DNA from: Dyella_A sp051962475
Lineage (GTDB): Bacteria > Pseudomonadota > Gammaproteobacteria > Xanthomonadales > Rhodanobacteraceae
DNA: 64,000 nucleotides
Direction: 5' to 3'
Assembly (NCBI RefSeq): GCF_051962475.1
Contig: NZ_JBQCCF010000034.1
Span: forward strand, 81,776 to 145,775
Below the pieces are notes generated by a model. It was given only the letters and a program-made list of their open reading frames with translations, searched no databases and was not told the origin of the DNA. Below, piece after piece: positions 1-8,390 of the stretch (its first letter is position 1; the number at the start of each line of letters is the position of its first letter). The position numbers were made by a program, and so were the translations under genes.

Positions 1-437
1 GTGGCCCAGGTGTCGACCATGGTGCCGCTGCCCACGTGCGCGCCGATGTTGACGTAGCTGGGCATCAGCACCACGTCTTTCGCGATGTGCGCGCCGCGGC
101 GCACCAGCGCGCCGGGCACCACCCGCGCACCGAGTTGCTGCAGCGAGGCGTCGTCGCCGTGGGCGAAGCGCAGCGGCACCTTGTCGAAGGCGCCGGCGGG
201 GCCACCATCTACCACGCGGTTGTCGTTGATGCGGAAGTACAACAGCACCGCCTTCTTCACCCACTGGTGCACGGTCCAGCCGCCCTGGCCGTCCGGCTCG
301 GCCACGCGCAGCTCGCCGCTTTCCAGCAGGTCGAGCACCTGGCCGACGGCCGGGCGCAGGTGGGTTTCGATCTCGCTCTGGGCGAGCGAGGCGCGACGCT
401 CGAAGGCATCGTCGATGAGGGAGGCAAGCTGCTGCAT
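1..437 (-). CDS. dapD: Tetrahydrodipicolinate N-succinyltransferase, partial (C-terminus outside the window)
   Basis: Catalyses succinylation of tetrahydrodipicolinate by succinyl-CoA in the succinylase branch of lysine and meso-diaminopimelate synthesis, in the cytoplasm. About 145 codons are visible, starting MQQLASLIDDAFERR at 437. They cover the helical N-terminal domain (WTVHQWVKKAVLLYFRIND) and the first coils of the left-handed beta helix (RRGAHIAKDVVLMPSYVNIG). The frame is open to the window edge, so the gene is cut by the edge, not broken. In the minus direction it follows map, glnD and a dsrE-like gene. E. coli has map-glnD-dapD, which supports the call. Confidence 0.95.
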   Translation of the reverse strand, partial: MQQLASLIDDAFERRASLAQSEIETHLRPAVGQVLDLLESGELRVAEPDGQGGWTVHQWVKKAVLLYFRINDNRVVDGGPAGAFDKVPLRFAHGDDASLQQLGARVVPGALVRRGAHIAKDVVLMPSYVNIGAHVGSGTMVDTWA

Positions 438-554
438 GGGCGGATACGGCCTGTGATCGGAGGTCGGGCCGCCAAGATTACTGCACTTAGCAGCGCGCAC
501 CCGACCGCGGGCCGAAGCGTGACGCCGAATGGCCGTCCAGACGTCCGCAGTCCA

Positions 555-1133
555 CTACAGCTGCATATAGCTGTAGCCGCGCCGGCCGTAGACCACCGCG
601 TCGGTGAGTGCCGACAGCGTCACCGCGACATCCGGCGACACCGCGCTGTCGGCTACGCCCATGCCGGCCAGCGCCTGGCTGCACACCATCAGGTGCACGC
701 CGGCGGCCTTCAGCGCGTGGAGGATCTCCAGGTTGGGGTTGTCCACCTGGAAGTGCGCCCGATACGCCGCGTTGCCGAACACGGCCGGGGTCGCCTGGCG
801 CTCGATCAACGCCACGATGTGCACGTGGCTGGCGGGCACCTTGGCGTAGGCCATCAGGTTGACCAGTCGCGCCAGGCGATCGAGCGATTCGAGCGGCTTG
901 GCGTGGTCCGGGTTGCCGCTGACCACGTCGACGAACACCTTGTAGTCGGCCTTGGGATCGGGCTGCTCGGGCAGGTCTGGCCGCGGGTGCACCGCACCGA
1001 ACTTGGGAATCAGCGGATAGACCCAGCTCGTTGTCGGCTTGGCGGCAGGCTCGGCCGCGAAGGCCGACCCGATGAGCGCGCCCCACAGGCACAGGCCCGC
1101 CGCAGCCAGCGCAACGATGCGTTTGATCGACAT
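555..1133 (-). CDS. Exported DsrE family protein
   Basis: A 192-residue protein with a clear Sec signal peptide (MSIKRIVALAAAGLCLWGAL, then SAFAAEP). The mature part has the DsrE/DsrF-like fold signature: VFVDVVSGNPD, a helix rich in Leu and Arg, AYAKVPASHVHIVALIE, then LKAAGVHLMVCSQALAGMGV. Cys151 is the only cysteine in the mature protein and sits where DsrE-like proteins often carry their sulfur-binding cysteine. GGGGAG lies five bases before the ATG. It sits between glnD and dapD, where E. coli has no gene. Relatives are poorly characterised; a role in periplasmic sulfur handling is only an inference from the fold. Confidence 0.85.
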   Translation of the reverse strand: MSIKRIVALAAAGLCLWGALIGSAFAAEPAAKPTTSWVYPLIPKFGAVHPRPDLPEQPDPKADYKVFVDVVSGNPDHAKPLESLDRLARLVNLMAYAKVPASHVHIVALIERQATPAVFGNAAYRAHFQVDNPNLEILHALKAAGVHLMVCSQALAGMGVADSAVSPDVAVTLSALTDAVVYGRRGYSYMQL

Positions 1134-1189
1134 GACACTCCCCGAACCGGGCCGCCCATTGCGGCGGGCCGACGATACTCCGCCCCAAG

Positions 1190-1562
1190 CATCCTCGCTT
1201 CGCTCCCTCTCCCCTGAACGGCTTCATCGCTTGGGGGAGAGGGCTGGGGTGAGGGGGGCTTCTGCCGACACCGCAACACCCGGATGCCTGCGACATCCGA
1301 GCCCCCTCACCCAACCCTCTCCCCCGAGCAAGCTCAGGGGAGAGGGCTAAAGCGGGAAGCGCGACGCGGCCCCGGCATCCGCGCTTCGCTCCCTCTCCCC
1401 TGAACGGCTTCATCGTTCGGGGGAGAGGGCTGGGGTGAGGGGGCGCTTCTGGCGAACACCGCAACACCCGGATGCCTGCGACATCCGAGCCTGCTCACTC
1501 AACCCTCTCCCACGAGCAAGCTCAGGGGAGAGGGCTAAAGCGGGAAGCGCGATGCGACCCCG
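1190..1562. repeat. Two tandem copies of a 186-bp REP-like repeat
   Basis: The segment from about 1190 to 1375 is repeated almost exactly from about 1376 to 1562. Both copies begin at CATCC and CGCTTCGCTCCCTCTCCCCT and end at a stretch reading AAAGCGGGAAGCGCGA. Each copy holds two inverted motifs, CCCTCTCCCC...GGGGAGAGGG, so four hairpins can form. The middle stretch ACACCGCAACACCCGGATGC is shared by both. It lies downstream of glnD (minus strand) and upstream of the dsrE-like gene, and fills most of the 468-bp gap. It codes for nothing I recognise. GC-rich motifs of this type are common as interspersed repeats in Xanthomonadaceae and relatives. Confidence 0.9.
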
Positions 1563-1601
1563 GCAACTACGCCTCGCTTAAGACCACGTTCGAGCAGGCC
1601 C

Positions 1602-4244
1602 TCAAGCCTTGGCCGGCGCCAGTCGCTGCAGCAGCGCGCTGCGCAGGTGCTCCTGCAGTTCGGCCGACAAGGGGGCATCGTGGCGATCGGTGAGCTGGAA
1701 GAAATCCTCCACCCGCTCGCCGAAGGTGGCGATGCGCGCGTCCTGCACGCGCACGCCGACCTCCAGCAGCACCTGCGCCACGGCCGCCAGCAATCCGGGG
1801 CGATCGGTGCAAACCAGGGCCATCTGGGTGCGTCCGTCGATCGCGCTGAAGGCGATGCGCGGCGGCATCTGGAAATGCTTCAGGTGCCGCGACAGCCCGC
1901 GGCGCGTCGGCTGCACCGGCTTGGCCTCGGCCAGCGCGCGCAGCAGGCGCTGGCGCAGTTCATCCGAGCGCGTGGCGTTGGCGGGCATCTGGGTGTCCGC
2001 CTCCAGCAGCAGGAAGGTATCCATCGCCAGCCCGCTGGGCGAGCTGAGCACGCGCGCCTCCATCACCGAGAAGTGCATGCGGTCGAGCATCGCGGTGACG
2101 CTGGCGAACAGGCCGTCGCGGTCCGGCGCGTAGACGAACAGCTCGGTGCTGCCGCGAATCGAGAACGGATGCACCTCCACCAGCGGCAGCGTGCCGGCGG
2201 CGCGCAGGATCGCCGCGGTCTGCCAGGCGACCTGCTCGGGGCGGTGGCGCAGGAAGCTGCGCTCGGGGAAATCCGTCCACACCTGCTCGACCTGCGCCTG
2301 CGCGAAGCCTTCCGCTTCCAGCAGCGCCATGGCGTAGGTGCGGCATTCGGCGATGCTCGCGCCGGCGTCGCGCGGCAGCGCGGCCTCGCTGCGCAGCGCG
2401 TAGCGGGTGGCGGTGTAGAGGTCGGCCAGCAGGCGGTCCTTCCAGGCGTTCCACAGCCGCGGGCTGGTGCCGATGATGTCGGCGATGGTGAGCAGGTACA
2501 GGCGATCCAGCCGCAGGCGGTCGTCCACCGCCTCGGCGAATCGCGTCACTACGTCCGGATCGGTGATGTCCTGACGCTGAGCAGTGGTGCTCATCAAGAG
2601 GTGCCAGCGCACCAGCCAGGCCACCGTCTCCACCCCCTCGGGCGAAATGCCCAGCCGCGTGCAGAACACCCGTGCATCCTCCTCACCCAGCACCGAATGA
2701 TCGCCACCGCGGCCCTTGGCGATATCGTGGAACAAGCCGGCCAGCAGCATCAGCTCAGGCTTGTCCAGCGAGGCCCAGATCTGGCAGCCGAGCGGGAACT
2801 CCTTCGCCGCTGCCGGATCGGCGAAGCGCGCCAGATTGCGCAGCACCCGTAGCGTGTGTTCGTCCACGGTGTAGACATGGAACAGGTCGTACTGCATGCG
2901 CCCGAACACCTTGCCGAACGCGGGCAGGATCGCCGCCAGCAGGCCGTGGCGGTTCATCCGCCACAGGGCATCCACCGCCGGTGCGCCGCGCTGTAACAGC
3001 TTCAGGAACGCAGCCAGCGCGGCGGGATCGTCGGCCAGCGCGGTGCCGTGCGTCGCGGTGGCCTGATGGATGCGGCGCATGGTTTCGGCGCTGAAGCCGA
3101 TCAGCTCGGGATGATCCAGCCGGGCCAGGAAGATCTCCACTAGCGCCGCCGGCCGGGTCATGAACAGCTCCGGATCGCTGGCGGCGATGCGCCGGCCGTG
3201 CTGCACGAAGCCGTCGCCGATCGGCGTCATCGGCCCGTCCGGCTCGAGCATTTCCTCAAAGCGCTCGACGATCTGCACACCCAGCCGCTCGACCTGACTG
3301 GCCGCGCGGTAATAGCCCTGCATGAACTGCTCCACGCCGAGGTTCTTCTCGTGCTGGTCGACGAAGCCCAGTCGGGCGGCAAGCCCACGCTGGAAGTCGA
3401 ACAGCAGCCGCTCTTCCGGCCGCCCCGCTTCCAGATGCAGGGCGAAGCGGTAGCGGCGCAGCGTGGCTTCGGCCTCGGCCAGCGTGGCGCGTTCGGCCGG
3501 ATCGAGCAGCCCCTCGGCGACCATCGCGTCGAAGCCGTCGGCATGTGCCAGGCGCAGGCCCAGCCAGCGCAGCGAATCGAGCGTGCGCAGGCCGCCGGGG
3601 CCGTCCTTGAGGTTGGGTTCGAGGTTGTAGGCGGTGTCGTCGAAGCGGGCGTGACGGGCGTTGCGCTCGGCCAGCCGTGCGCCGAGATAGGCACGCGGCG
3701 GCCACAGCGAGGGATCGTCGACGATGCCGCGCAGCACCGCGTCCAGCGCCGGATCGCCGGCCAGCCGGCGTGCGTCGAGCAGGCTGGTGAACACGCTGGC
3801 CTCTTCGGCCGCCAGCGCCTTGCACTGCGCCGGCTCGCGCACCGCGTGGCCAACCTTCAGGCCGATGTCCCACAGCGTGGCGAAGCATTGCTCCAGCGCG
3901 CGGCGCAGCGCCGGCTCGTCGCGCGTGGTGAGTACCAGCAGGTCGACATCCGAATACGGAAACAGCAGGCCACGGCCGAAGCCGCCGACGGCGAACAGCG
4001 CGGTATCCACCACGTCACCCAGGCAGGCGTTCCACACGTGCACCACGATGCGCGCCACCGATTCGCCGCGGCGGGTGGCCAGGGCGGAGGCATCGGCGCC
4101 ATCGCGGAAGGCCGTGGCCAGCGCGCGGTCCATGTCGCCCAGCAACTGACGCAACGCCTTGCGCGCCTCGGTCGAGACGCCCGACCGCGGTACGGCGACG
4201 GGCAGGCGCGGCAGCGGCGGCAACGGGACGGAGGCGGTGGTCAT
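1602..4244 (-). CDS. glnD: Bifunctional PII uridylyltransferase / uridylyl-removing enzyme
   Basis: Senses glutamine and adds or removes UMP on PII proteins (GlnB/GlnK), so it controls nitrogen assimilation. The 880 residues match the family length. The nucleotidyltransferase motif GGFGRG at about 87-92 is followed by PYSDVD (about 96-101), which holds the metal-binding Asp pair. The HD hydrolase motif FHDIAKGRGGDHS is centred on His506-Asp507 and forms the uridylyl-removing site. The last 190 residues hold two ACT domains (ELFVYAPDRDGLFASVTAML and MALVCTDRPGLLAAVAQVLL), which bind glutamine. It lies downstream of map as in E. coli, with a terminator between the two, so it probably has its own promoter in 4245-4361. 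Confidence 0.97.
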   Translation of the reverse strand: MTTASVPLPPLPRLPVAVPRSGVSTEARKALRQLLGDMDRALATAFRDGADASALATRRGESVARIVVHVWNACLGDVVDTALFAVGGFGRGLLFPYSDVDLLVLTTRDEPALRRALEQCFATLWDIGLKVGHAVREPAQCKALAAEEASVFTSLLDARRLAGDPALDAVLRGIVDDPSLWPPRAYLGARLAERNARHARFDDTAYNLEPNLKDGPGGLRTLDSLRWLGLRLAHADGFDAMVAEGLLDPAERATLAEAEATLRRYRFALHLEAGRPEERLLFDFQRGLAARLGFVDQHEKNLGVEQFMQGYYRAASQVERLGVQIVERFEEMLEPDGPMTPIGDGFVQHGRRIAASDPELFMTRPAALVEIFLARLDHPELIGFSAETMRRIHQATATHGTALADDPAALAAFLKLLQRGAPAVDALWRMNRHGLLAAILPAFGKVFGRMQYDLFHVYTVDEHTLRVLRNLARFADPAAAKEFPLGCQIWASLDKPELMLLAGLFHDIAKGRGGDHSVLGEEDARVFCTRLGISPEGVETVAWLVRWHLLMSTTAQRQDITDPDVVTRFAEAVDDRLRLDRLYLLTIADIIGTSPRLWNAWKDRLLADLYTATRYALRSEAALPRDAGASIAECRTYAMALLEAEGFAQAQVEQVWTDFPERSFLRHRPEQVAWQTAAILRAAGTLPLVEVHPFSIRGSTELFVYAPDRDGLFASVTAMLDRMHFSVMEARVLSSPSGLAMDTFLLLEADTQMPANATRSDELRQRLLRALAEAKPVQPTRRGLSRHLKHFQMPPRIAFSAIDGRTQMALVCTDRPGLLAAVAQVLLEVGVRVQDARIATFGERVEDFFQLTDRHDAPLSAELQEHLRSALLQRLAPAKA

Positions 4245-4361
4245 GGAGAGGATGAGAGAGAGTGAACAGGGGGCGGGGATGAGTGTAGAGCCCGGGCACG
4301 CATGGTGCTGAGGCTTGGTGCGGCGGCACGGGCCAACCTCTCACCGCGGGCTGAGAGTCAT

Positions 4362-4402
4362 CAAAAAAAGCAAAGGGCGCCGCGATCACCGGGCGCCCCT
4401 TT
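4362..4402 (-). terminator. Rho-independent terminator after map
   Basis: On the minus strand a GC-rich stem (GGGGCGCC pairing with GGCGCCC, one bulge, loop of about ten bases) is followed by GCTTTTTTTG. It begins 35 bases after the map stop codon. Confidence 0.85.
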
Positions 4403-4436
4403 CTGCTTCTCACTCCTCTCCCCTCACTCCTTGCCT

Positions 4437-5201
4437 TCAGGCATCCGGCCAGGGCGTGAGGATCTCGAAACCGTCGTCGGTCACCGCGATGGTGTGCTCC
4501 CACTGGGCGGAGAGCGAGTGATCCTTGGTGACCACGGTCCAGCCGTCGGGCAACTGCTTGGTGTGCGGCTTGCCGGCGTTGATCATCGGCTCGACGGTGA
4601 AGGTCATGCCCTTCTTCAGCTCGATGCCGGTGCCGGGCTTGCCGTAGTGCAGGATCTGCGGCTCGTCGTGGTAGACCTTGCCGATGCCGTGGCCGCAGTA
4701 CTCGCGTACCACGCTGAAACCCGCCGCCTCGGCGTGCTTCTGGATCGCCGAGCCGATGTCGCCCAGCGTGGCGCCCGGGCGCACCGCCTGAATGCCGCGC
4801 ATCATCGCCTCATGCGTGGTGTCCACCAGCCGCTTGGCCAGCACCGACGGAGTGCCGACGAAGTACATGCGGCTGGTGTCGCCGTGCCAGCCGTCCTTGA
4901 TGACGGTGACGTCGAGATTGATGATGTCGCCGTCCTTGAGCACCTTGCTCTCGGTCGGAATGCCGTGGCAGATCACGTGGTTGACCGAGGTGCACAGGGT
5001 CTTGGGGAAGCCGTGGTAGCCCACGTTGGCGGGGATCGCCTTCTGCACTTTCACGATGTGCTCGTAGGCGAGGCGATCCAGATCCTCGGTGGTGACACCG
5101 GGCTTGACGTGCTCTTTCAGCATCGCCAGCACTTCGGCGGCGAGCTGGCCGGCCACGCGCATGGCGGCCAGGTCTTCGGGACTTTTCAGGGTAATGGCCA
5201 T
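4437..5201 (-). CDS. map: Type I methionine aminopeptidase
   Basis: Removes the initiator methionine from nascent proteins. The 254-residue protein starting MAITLKSPEDLAAMRVAGQL at 5201 has the usual type Ia length. The frame stays open upstream to 5273, but the start at 5201 matches the family and has GGTGGA just before it. Metal ligands are visible in NLDVTVIKDGWHGDTSRM, in the GHGIG segment with its His, in FTVEPMI and in the C-terminal WEHTIAVT with its Glu. It is divergent from rpsB, the classical map-rpsB arrangement in proteobacteria. Confidence 0.97.
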   Translation of the reverse strand: MAITLKSPEDLAAMRVAGQLAAEVLAMLKEHVKPGVTTEDLDRLAYEHIVKVQKAIPANVGYHGFPKTLCTSVNHVICHGIPTESKVLKDGDIINLDVTVIKDGWHGDTSRMYFVGTPSVLAKRLVDTTHEAMMRGIQAVRPGATLGDIGSAIQKHAEAAGFSVVREYCGHGIGKVYHDEPQILHYGKPGTGIELKKGMTFTVEPMINAGKPHTKQLPDGWTVVTKDHSLSAQWEHTIAVTDDGFEILTPWPDA

Positions 5202-5253
5202 GGTTCCACCCAGATGGCGGCGGCGGGCCGGGGGATCAACGTCCGCCGGCAAC

Positions 5254-5283
5254 TTGCCGCCTAACCGGCGCACCGGCTACAAT
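5254..5283 (+). promoter_or_regulatory. Candidate rpsB promoter
   Basis: TTGCCG (5254-5259), an 18-base spacer and TACAAT (5278-5283) form a sigma70-type promoter. Transcription would start near 5290 and give a leader of about 230 bases before rpsB. Confidence 0.6.
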
Positions 5284-5289
5284 TCACGA

Positions 5290-5522
5290 GTTTTGCAGAC
5301 CGTATGCGCCCATTTCGGGCGATCTCGGCTGCATAGCGAACGGGCATTGTAACCGCGCCGCGGAGCAAGCCCAACCAACGCCACACACGTATCGGCACCG
5401 CCTTCGGGGTGCCGCGTCCGTTTCCGCCACTTATCAGGAAACGCCGCGGTCGAAGGTAAGGGATGCGTGGAGGTCCCAACCCCCAGGTTCCTTTTCGGAA
5501 CCGACAATTCGGAGTTACACCC
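5290..5522 (+). promoter_or_regulatory. Structured 5' leader of rpsB-tsf, possible S2 autoregulatory site
   Basis: The 230-base leader has a stem-loop at 5393-5414 (CGGCACC pairing with GGTGCCG) and another near the start codon, made of GGTTCC, TTTT and GGAACC. The ribosome binding site GGAG lies at 5512-5515. In E. coli, S2 represses its own rpsB-tsf transcript through a structured leader. Position and structure suggest the same here, but I have not shown that the fold is the same. Confidence 0.45.
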
Positions 5523-6395
5523 ATGGCCCAAGTCACCATGCGCCAGATGCTCGAAGCGGGCGTCCATTTCGGTCATCAGACCCGTTACTGGAACCCGAAG
5601 ATGGCGCCGTACATCTTCGGCGCGCGCGGCAAGATCCACATCATCAACCTCGAGAAGACCCTGCCGCTGTTCACCGACGCGATGAACTTCCTGTCGGGTC
5701 TGGCGCAGAAGCGCGGCACCATCCTGTTCGTCGGCACCAAGCGCTCCGCCCGTGAGCCGCTGGCCGAGGAAGCCGCACGCGCCGGCATGCCGTTCGTCAC
5801 CGCCCGCTGGCTCGGCGGCATGCTGACCAACTTCCGCACCGTGAAGCAGTCGGTGGCCCGCCTGAAGGAACTGGAAGCGGCCGAGACCGACGGTTCGTTC
5901 GACAAGCTGGTCAAGCACGAAGTGCTGTCGCTGCGCCGTGAGCGCGAGAAGCTGGAGAACTCGCTGGGCGGCATCAAGAACATGAACCGCCTGCCCGACG
6001 CGCTGTTCGTGATCGACATCGGTCACGAAGACATCGCCGTGCAGGAAGCCAAGAAGCTCGGCATCCCGGTGATCGCCGTGGTCGACACCAACTACAACCC
6101 GGAGCTGGTGGACTACGCCATCCCGGGCAACGACGACGCGATCCGCGCGATCCAGCTGTACGCCCGCGCCGCCGCCGACTCGATCCTGGAAGGCAAGGCC
6201 GCCGCGCCGAACGCCGCCCAGGGCGACGCCGACGAGTTCGTCGAGCTCGACGAGGAAGGTAACCCGGTGGCCAAGGACGACGACCGCAAGGCTGCCGCCC
6301 CGCGCCGCGCTCCGGCCAAGAAGGGCGCTGGCGCGCCGCGTCGTGACGGCGGCCGTGGCCGCGGCGGTCGCGAGTCGGCCGACGCCGCCGAGTAA
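5523..6395 (+). CDS. rpsB: 30S ribosomal protein S2
   Basis: Small-subunit protein that binds S1 and the 16S rRNA neck. It starts MAQVTMRQMLEAGVHFGHQT, with the family signatures GARGKIHIINLEKTLPLF and LPDALFVIDIGHE. An upstream in-frame extension to 5463 is rejected because this ATG has a ribosome binding site and the family N-terminus. At 290 residues it is about 50 longer than E. coli S2. The extra part is a low-complexity tail, first acidic (DADEFVELDEEGNPVAKDDD) and then basic and rich in Arg, Gly and Ala. It is followed by tsf, as in nearly all bacteria. Confidence 0.98.
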   Translation: MAQVTMRQMLEAGVHFGHQTRYWNPKMAPYIFGARGKIHIINLEKTLPLFTDAMNFLSGLAQKRGTILFVGTKRSAREPLAEEAARAGMPFVTARWLGGMLTNFRTVKQSVARLKELEAAETDGSFDKLVKHEVLSLRREREKLENSLGGIKNMNRLPDALFVIDIGHEDIAVQEAKKLGIPVIAVVDTNYNPELVDYAIPGNDDAIRAIQLYARAAADSILEGKAAAPNAAQGDADEFVELDEEGNPVAKDDDRKAAAPRRAPAKKGAGAPRRDGGRGRGGRESADAAE

Positions 6396-6463
6396 GCCTG
6401 ACGCTTCATCCGCGGCGTGGCCTCGCGCAGGTCACGCCGCTCCCAAGCATTCGAGGAATTGAC

Positions 6464-7342
6464 ATGAGCAACATCTCCGCCCAGCTGGTGAAGGAACTGC
6501 GCGAGCGGTCCGGCGCCGGCATGATGGAATGCAAGAAGGCCCTGGTCGAGAACAACGGCGACATCGAGGTCGCCATCGAGTGGCTGCGCAAGAACGGCCT
6601 GGCCAAGGCTGACAAGAAGGCCGACCGCGTCGCCGCCGAAGGCCGCATCGTGGCCGCCCAGTCCACCGGCAAGGCGGTCCTGGTGGAAGTCAACTGCGAG
6701 ACCGACTTCGTCACCAAGAACCCGGACTTCGTCAAGTTCAGCGACACCGTCGCCACGGTCGCGCTGGAATCCGGCGCCGCCGACATCGACGCACTGAAGG
6801 CCGCCGCGTTCCCGGGCGCCAGCAACGTCGAGGAAGGCGCCAAGGCGCTGATCGCCACCATCGGCGAGAAGATCGAAGTGCGCCGCATGGCGCGCGTCGA
6901 GACCGACGGCGTGATCGGCAGCTACATCCACGGCGGCCGCATCGGCGTGCTGGTGGCTCTGAAGGGCGGCTCCGAGGAGCTGGCCAAGGGCGTGGCCATG
7001 CACGTGGCCGCGATGAACCCGCAGTACATCAAGGCCGAAGACGTGCCGGCCGAGTTCGTCGAGAAGGAAAAGGACATCGCGCTGAGCCAGATGACCGACA
7101 AGGACAAGGCCAAGCCGGCCGAGATCCTGGAGAAGATCATCGCCGGCAAGATCAACAAGATCGTGTCGGAAGTGACCCTGCTCGGCCAGCCGTACGTGCT
7201 GGACACCAACGTGACCGTTGGCGACGCCCTGAAGAAGGACGGTGCCGAGGTGGTTTCGGTGGCCCGCCTGGCCGTTGGCGAAGGCATCGAGAAGGTGCAG
7301 GAAGACTACGCCGCCGAGGTCGCCAAGGCGATGCAGGTCTGA
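6464..7342 (+). CDS. tsf: Translation elongation factor Ts
   Basis: Guanine nucleotide exchange factor for EF-Tu. The 292-residue protein opens with the UBA-like N-terminal domain (LVKELRERSGAGMMECKKAL) and has the catalytic core motif CETDFVTKNPDF that inserts into EF-Tu. It is 68 bases downstream of rpsB, in the usual rpsB-tsf operon, and is followed directly by a strong terminator. Confidence 0.98.
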   Translation: MSNISAQLVKELRERSGAGMMECKKALVENNGDIEVAIEWLRKNGLAKADKKADRVAAEGRIVAAQSTGKAVLVEVNCETDFVTKNPDFVKFSDTVATVALESGAADIDALKAAAFPGASNVEEGAKALIATIGEKIEVRRMARVETDGVIGSYIHGGRIGVLVALKGGSEELAKGVAMHVAAMNPQYIKAEDVPAEFVEKEKDIALSQMTDKDKAKPAEILEKIIAGKINKIVSEVTLLGQPYVLDTNVTVGDALKKDGAEVVSVARLAVGEGIEKVQEDYAAEVAKAMQV

Positions 7343-7369
7343 TTTTTTCCGGCCGCACGCAGTACCGGA

Positions 7370-7395
7370 AAAGCCGCGGGGAACCGCGGCTTTTT
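7370..7395 (+). terminator. Rho-independent terminator after tsf
   Basis: GCCGCGG (7373-7379), a four-base loop, CCGCGGC (7384-7390) and TTTTT (7391-7395). It separates rpsB-tsf from pyrH. Confidence 0.9.
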
Positions 7396-7484
7396 CATGT
7401 GTGACAGGTCGAGCGCGACTCCCCGCCTGCGCCCTGCCGGCCGCGCCGCCCACAGAATTCTTACGAACACTTTGCAGCCGCCGC

Positions 7485-7490
7485 TACAAT
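7485..7490 (+). promoter_or_regulatory. Candidate -10 box for pyrH
   Basis: TACAAT lies 33 bases before the pyrH start and just after the tsf terminator. A poor -35 match (TTACGA) is found 18 bases upstream. Likely but unproven. Confidence 0.4.
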
Positions 7491-7522
7491 GCGCCGGTTT
7501 GCCCCACCCTGCCGGAGTCCCC

Positions 7523-8245
7523 ATGAGCGAATCCTTCAAGCACCAGCGCATCCTGCTCAAACTTTCCGGTGAGGCGCTGATGGGCGAGGCCGACTACGGC
7601 ATCGATCCGAAGGTGATCGGCCGGCTGGCCGACGAGATCATCGAAGTGCAGCGCGCCGGCATCCAGATCGGCGTGGTGATCGGTGGCGGCAACATCTTCC
7701 GCGGCGCCGGCCTGGCTGCCGCCGGCATGGACCGGGTCACCGGCGACCACATGGGCATGCTCGCCACCGTGATGAACGCGCTGGCGATGCAGGACGCGAT
7801 CGAGAAGCGCGGCGGCTTCGCCCGCGTGATGAGCGCGCTGCCGATCCACGACGTGGCCGAGGACTTCATCCGCCGCCGCGCGATCCGCCACATCGAGAAG
7901 GGCCGCATCGTGCTGTTCGCCGCCGGCATCGGCAATCCGTTCTTCACCACCGACTCGGCCGCCGCCCTGCGCGCGGTGGAAGTGGGCGCGGACCTGCTGC
8001 TGAAGGCCACCAAGGTGGACGGCATCTACACCGCCGACCCGGCCAAGCACACCGACGCCACCCGCTACGACCACCTCACCTACGACGAGGTGATCGAGCG
8101 CAAGCTGGCCGTGATGGACACCGCCGCCATCGCGCTGTGCCGCGACCACCGCCTGCCGATGGTGATCTACGACATGACCGTGCCGGGCAACCTGATGCGC
8201 ATCATGCGCGGCGAGCCGATTGGCACCACGGTCGGCGCCAGCTGA
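7523..8245 (+). CDS. pyrH: Uridylate kinase (UMP kinase)
   Basis: Phosphorylates UMP to UDP in pyrimidine synthesis; bacterial UMP kinases are hexameric and regulated by GTP and UTP. The 240-residue protein starts MSESFKHQRILLKLSGEALM at 7523, preceded by GGAG. It shows the amino-acid-kinase fold motifs LKLSGEAL, VIGGGNIFRG and TTDSAAALRAVEVGADLLLK. The longer in-frame extension upstream runs across the promoter and is not used. Position after tsf and before frr is the conserved bacterial order. Confidence 0.97.
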   Translation: MSESFKHQRILLKLSGEALMGEADYGIDPKVIGRLADEIIEVQRAGIQIGVVIGGGNIFRGAGLAAAGMDRVTGDHMGMLATVMNALAMQDAIEKRGGFARVMSALPIHDVAEDFIRRRAIRHIEKGRIVLFAAGIGNPFFTTDSAAALRAVEVGADLLLKATKVDGIYTADPAKHTDATRYDHLTYDEVIERKLAVMDTAAIALCRDHRLPMVIYDMTVPGNLMRIMRGEPIGTTVGAS

Positions 8246-8281
8246 TTCCCACGCGCGGATCGCGCCCCGCCGATCCACCGT

Positions 8282-8306
8282 GACGACCGCCGGCCAGGCG
8301 GTCGTC
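8282..8306 (+). terminator. Perfect 10-bp hairpin after pyrH
   Basis: GACGACCGCC and GGCGGTCGTC flank the loop GGCCA, 36 bases after the pyrH stop. There is no T-tract, so it may be a transcript-end stabiliser and not a true terminator. Confidence 0.45.
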
Positions 8307-8351
8307 GCCCCGGCCGCGAGGCATCCGCCCGGGCCGCCCGCAAGCCGCTGG

Positions 8352-8357
8352 TATACT
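8352..8357 (+). promoter_or_regulatory. Candidate -10 box for frr
   Basis: TATACT matches the sigma70 -10 consensus in five of six positions and lies 33 bases before the frr ATG. No good -35 box is visible. Confidence 0.4.
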
Positions 8358-8390
8358 CGTCGGCTAGCCTGATCCATCGGAAGACGACCC

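Noticed and set aside
5277..6026. Minus-strand frame opposite rpsB
   Set aside because: Fully covered by rpsB, whose sequence is unmistakable.
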